Source: Rhodonellum sp041748555
GTDB taxonomy: Bacteria > Bacteroidota > Bacteroidia > Cytophagales > Cyclobacteriaceae
Assembly: GCA_041748555.1 (NCBI GenBank)
Contig: JBGTDA010000115.1
Coordinates: 1 to 64,000 of the forward strand
Direction: 5' to 3'
DNA: 64,000 nucleotides
Part shown: positions 61,499 to 64,000 of the stretch, in pieces
Numbering within the stretch: position 1 is the stretch's first letter
How the letters are laid out: every line of letters begins with the position of its first letter
Notes under the pieces: model-generated
What the model was told of the DNA's origin: nothing
Databases searched by the model: none
What the model saw: the letters and a program-made list of their open reading frames with translations, nothing else
Program-made: the position numbers and the translations under genes

Positions 61499-62839
61499 AT
61501 GAGCGAGATTATCATTGGTTTCAGCAACTGGATATGGGACACACCCATGCTGGTATTATTGATGGGCGGAGGTTTGTTACTTTTTTTATATTCAGGTTTT
61601 CTGCCTTTCCGAAGATTGGGCCATGCCCTGAAGGTCGTAAGTGGAAAATATGATGAGAACTTGCCGGGTCAGATTACTTCAAGACAGGCGCTGTCAGCCG
61701 CCATTGCCGCAACTGTCGGATTAGGAAATATCAGTGGAGTAGCCATCGCAATCAACATGGGGGGGCCGGGTGCTATATTCTGGATGTGGATGTCCGCATT
61801 TGTTGGGATGGCGACCAAATATTTCACCTGTAGTCTGGCCATAATGTATAGAGGAAGAGATAGCTCGGGAGAAATTCAGGGCGGACCCATGTATGTCATT
61901 GAAGAGGGAATGGGCAAAAAGTGGAAACCACTGGCAGTTCTGTTTTCTGTTGCGGGAATAATGGGCCTTCTATCCATTTTTCAAGCCAATCAACTGACTG
62001 CTGTATTTCGATCTGTAATGCTGATTCCCAATGGATTGGATCATGGGGAAACTTCAAAATGGATTATCGGAATCATTTTGATGATCATCGTTGCGTTTGT
62101 GATTTTGGGAGGTATCAAAAGGATTGCAGCTGTGGCTTCAAGATTGGTTCCTTTTATGGTGATACTTTATTTTATTACAGTTTTTATCATTGTGTTTCAA
62201 TATATAGGTCAGGTTCCGGAAATGCTTTGGTTGATTGTTGAAGATGCTTTTACAGGCAATGCTGTGATGGGCGGAGCCGTTGGAGCCGTGATCGTGATCG
62301 GTGCGAGAAGAGCCGCTTTTTCCAATGAGGCCGGTATTGGAACAGCCCCGATGGTACATGGTGCTTCCAAAAACGATGAACCGGTAAGAGAAGGTTTGAT
62401 CGCCATGTTGGGTCCGTTTATTGATACAATAGTAGTTTGTACACTCACCGCCCTAGTGATTTTGTTGACAGGAGTATGGGAATCGACTGAAAACGATGGA
62501 GTAAGGCTAACCCTTGCAGCATTCGAAATGGGACTTCCGGGAGTCGGAAAATACCTGCTGATGCTGGCTGTACTTGTTTTTGCGCTGTCCACGATGTTTA
62601 CGTATTCCTACTATGGCCACAAATGCTTCAACTATCTATTTGGAGCGGACAAGGCAGATTATTACAATTATTTTTACTTGGTAACAATAGTAGCAGGTGC
62701 TGTTGTTTCTTTGGATGTTGTTATAAGTTTTATTGATGGCATGTATGCTATCATGGCTATACCTACCATGATTTCTACTTTATATCTGGCTCCAAAAGTA
62801 AAAGCAGCTACAAAGGATTATTTTCAAAGGCATAAATAA
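61499..62839 (+). CDS. Alanine/glycine:sodium symporter (AGCS family)
   Basis: A 446-residue integral membrane protein importing alanine or glycine with Na+. The AGCS signature is visible: ALSAAIAATVGLGNISGVAIAINMGGPGAIFWMWMSAFVGMATKY (core AATVGLGNISG), IQGGPMYVIEEG, and FSNEAGIGTAPMVHGA. About 10-11 helices. It is 7 bp upstream of the glycerate kinase gene, so they are probably co-transcribed. Confidence 0.93.
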   Translation: MSEIIIGFSNWIWDTPMLVLLMGGGLLLFLYSGFLPFRRLGHALKVVSGKYDENLPGQITSRQALSAAIAATVGLGNISGVAIAINMGGPGAIFWMWMSAFVGMATKYFTCSLAIMYRGRDSSGEIQGGPMYVIEEGMGKKWKPLAVLFSVAGIMGLLSIFQANQLTAVFRSVMLIPNGLDHGETSKWIIGIILMIIVAFVILGGIKRIAAVASRLVPFMVILYFITVFIIVFQYIGQVPEMLWLIVEDAFTGNAVMGGAVGAVIVIGARRAAFSNEAGIGTAPMVHGASKNDEPVREGLIAMLGPFIDTIVVCTLTALVILLTGVWESTENDGVRLTLAAFEMGLPGVGKYLLMLAVLVFALSTMFTYSYYGHKCFNYLFGADKADYYNYFYLVTIVAGAVVSLDVVISFIDGMYAIMAIPTMISTLYLAPKVKAATKDYFQRHK

Positions 62840-62846
62840 CAAAAGT

Positions 62847-63956
62847 ATGAAAGTGCTTATAGCCCCCAATGCTTTTAAAGGAACAATTGAGGCTGATGAG
62901 GCTGCTGATATCATCCGGGATGCATTGCTTGAGGCACAGCCGAATGCAGCCGCAAAACTTAGTCCCATCGCCGACGGAGGTGATGGGACTTGTTATTTAT
63001 TGGCAAAAGAACTTGACCTACCACAGCGGACTTTATTTTCGCTTGATCCGCTAGGCAGACCTGTGAAGGGATTTTATAATATCGATTCCCGAGAGCAAGT
63101 TGCTTTTTTGGATGTTTCCACTGTTTCAGGTATAAAATACTTGAATAGTTATCAAAAAAATCCCTGGATAACAAGTACATATGGTACAGGGGAGCTGATT
63201 GTTTCAGCTATAGAATCAGGAGCAAAACATGTTGTATTAGGTTTGGGGGGAAGTGCCACAGTTGATATCGGTTTGGGGATTTTAAGAGCTTTGGGTTATC
63301 TTTTTTTGGATGAAAACGGAAGAGGAATTCCTGTTTTTTCAGATGGACTTATAAAGAAAATCAGCCATATTCAGGCACCTATTCGTAAACCTGATGTCCG
63401 GTTTACCTGCCTGTGCGACGTCAATAATTTTTTCTTTGGTGAAATGGGTGCAGTTCCGGTTTTCGGTCCACAAAAGGGATTGAAGCAATCTGAAATACCC
63501 GAATTTGAAAAGGCCTGCGAAAAAGTCTATAGTCTTGTGATCAAAAAATCAGGAATCCCCATTCCCGATCGAGAAGGATTCGGTGCTGCCGGAGGAATAG
63601 CATTGGGACTTTCCGCGTTTTTTCCAACGGTCATAGAAATGGGCGCTCAATGGTTTTTTGAAAAAACAGGAATGGAGTCCAAAATCAAAAATGCCGACCT
63701 GATCATTACAGGTGAGGGCCAATACGACCGTCAATCAGCAGGAGGGAAAGGAAGTTTTGAACTGCTGCAGCTGGCCAAAAAACATGGTAAAAAAATTGTG
63801 TTGATCACTTCAGGAGAAGGTGGTAAAGATGCCGGTTTTGATGATGTTATTCAATTACCGAATTTAAATATTGATGATATAAAATTTAAGGAAAAAGCAA
63901 AGGTGAATTTGTTTGAAGCAGTGAAACAAGCCTTTTCCAATAGCAAATTGATTTAG
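62847..63956 (+). CDS. Glycerate kinase (GlxK/GarK type)
   Basis: A 369-residue kinase of the GarK/GlxK family that phosphorylates D-glycerate to 2- or 3-phosphoglycerate. Landmarks: MKVLIAPNAFKGTIEADEAAD, IADGGDGT (with catalytic Asp), VVLGLGGSATVDIGLGILRALGY, and ADLIITGEGQYDRQSAGGKG. Length is as expected. In this window it could serve the terminal part of sugar-acid breakdown. The window ends 44 bp past its stop. Confidence 0.93.
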   Translation: MKVLIAPNAFKGTIEADEAADIIRDALLEAQPNAAAKLSPIADGGDGTCYLLAKELDLPQRTLFSLDPLGRPVKGFYNIDSREQVAFLDVSTVSGIKYLNSYQKNPWITSTYGTGELIVSAIESGAKHVVLGLGGSATVDIGLGILRALGYLFLDENGRGIPVFSDGLIKKISHIQAPIRKPDVRFTCLCDVNNFFFGEMGAVPVFGPQKGLKQSEIPEFEKACEKVYSLVIKKSGIPIPDREGFGAAGGIALGLSAFFPTVIEMGAQWFFEKTGMESKIKNADLIITGEGQYDRQSAGGKGSFELLQLAKKHGKKIVLITSGEGGKDAGFDDVIQLPNLNIDDIKFKEKAKVNLFEAVKQAFSNSKLI

Positions 63957-64000
63957 ATTTCGCTCACTTTTCCTTCTCCAAAACCCCCCATTTCCATTTG

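Overview
The window reads as chromosomal DNA of a Bacteroidota bacterium, most likely Cytophagales and close to Cyclobacteriaceae/Algoriphagus-type genomes (inference, no phylogeny run). The support is the set of Bacteroidota-style families (DUF3078, DUF2490, DUF4920, YaiO-type barrels, Tat-targeted Gfo/Idh/MocA oxidoreductases, lipoprotein GH28 and GH20 enzymes), AT-rich intergenic DNA, and promoter-like TTG / TAnnTTTG pairs. One tRNA is present (tRNA-Arg, TCG). I saw no rRNA, CRISPR array or prophage.

Layout. 1-6.3 kb is general chromosome: a stand-alone response regulator, two secreted Bacteroidota proteins, tRNA-Arg, sucC, a LolD-like ATPase, a Bcp peroxiredoxin and an EamA exporter. 6.4-11.4 kb is a plus-strand NAD-salvage operon: pncB, a divergent PRPP-synthase-like gene overlapping it, pncA, an outer-membrane DUF2490 protein and a nitrilase-type amidase. 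11.4-15 kb holds a Gre-like factor and two CotH-kinase-like secreted paralogues around a three-helix membrane protein of the DUF5706/Pycsar-effector type.

15-28.2 kb is a pectin/uronate catabolic region. uxaB, a LacI regulator, kduD and kduI lie on the minus strand. Divergent from them are a VOC protein, a GH28 polygalacturonase, an acetyl-xylan-esterase-like hydrolase and a Tat oxidoreductase, followed by two decayed KilA-N genes and then DUF1330, an Ldh-type dehydrogenase and a second Gfo/Idh/MocA enzyme. Palindromes of the form gcaatcgattgc in the kduI/VOC divergent region are candidate operators of the LacI protein. The intended chemistry is GH28 release of galacturonate, UxaB for the tagaturonate route and KduI/KduD for the unsaturated-uronate route. 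No SusC/SusD pair is present.

28.2-34.1 kb has an NlpC/P60 lipoprotein and three consecutive secreted amidohydrolase-fold proteins, only the middle of which keeps the metal-binding HxH. 34.3-42.2 kb is the most system-like accessory locus: response regulator, membrane HEAT-repeat protein, processive GT2 glycosyltransferase, YaiO-type TPR/beta-barrel protein and an unrecognised membrane-anchored protein, all tightly coupled, with an LtaS-like sulfatase-fold enzyme converging on them. It looks like a synthase-dependent surface polysaccharide system. 42.3-48.8 kb is mixed (methyltransferase, msrA, DUF4920, DUF983, alkaline phosphatase, DUF2237). 48.9-54.1 kb is a TetR / ABC / HlyD / TolC export operon whose ATPase lacks several canonical nucleotide-binding motifs. 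54.2-58.7 kb has a Tat oxidoreductase, a GH20 hexosaminidase and a tandem DUF302 lipoprotein. 58.7-61.4 kb is a graveyard: broken Crp/Fnr, methyltransferase and TlpA genes and a broken IS200-type transposase with terminal hairpins. 61.5-64 kb resumes with an AGCS amino-acid/sodium symporter and a glycerate kinase.

Two related ~141-144 bp non-coding elements with 13-14 bp terminal inverted repeats (29484-29624 and 45784-45927) look like a MITE-like repeat family.
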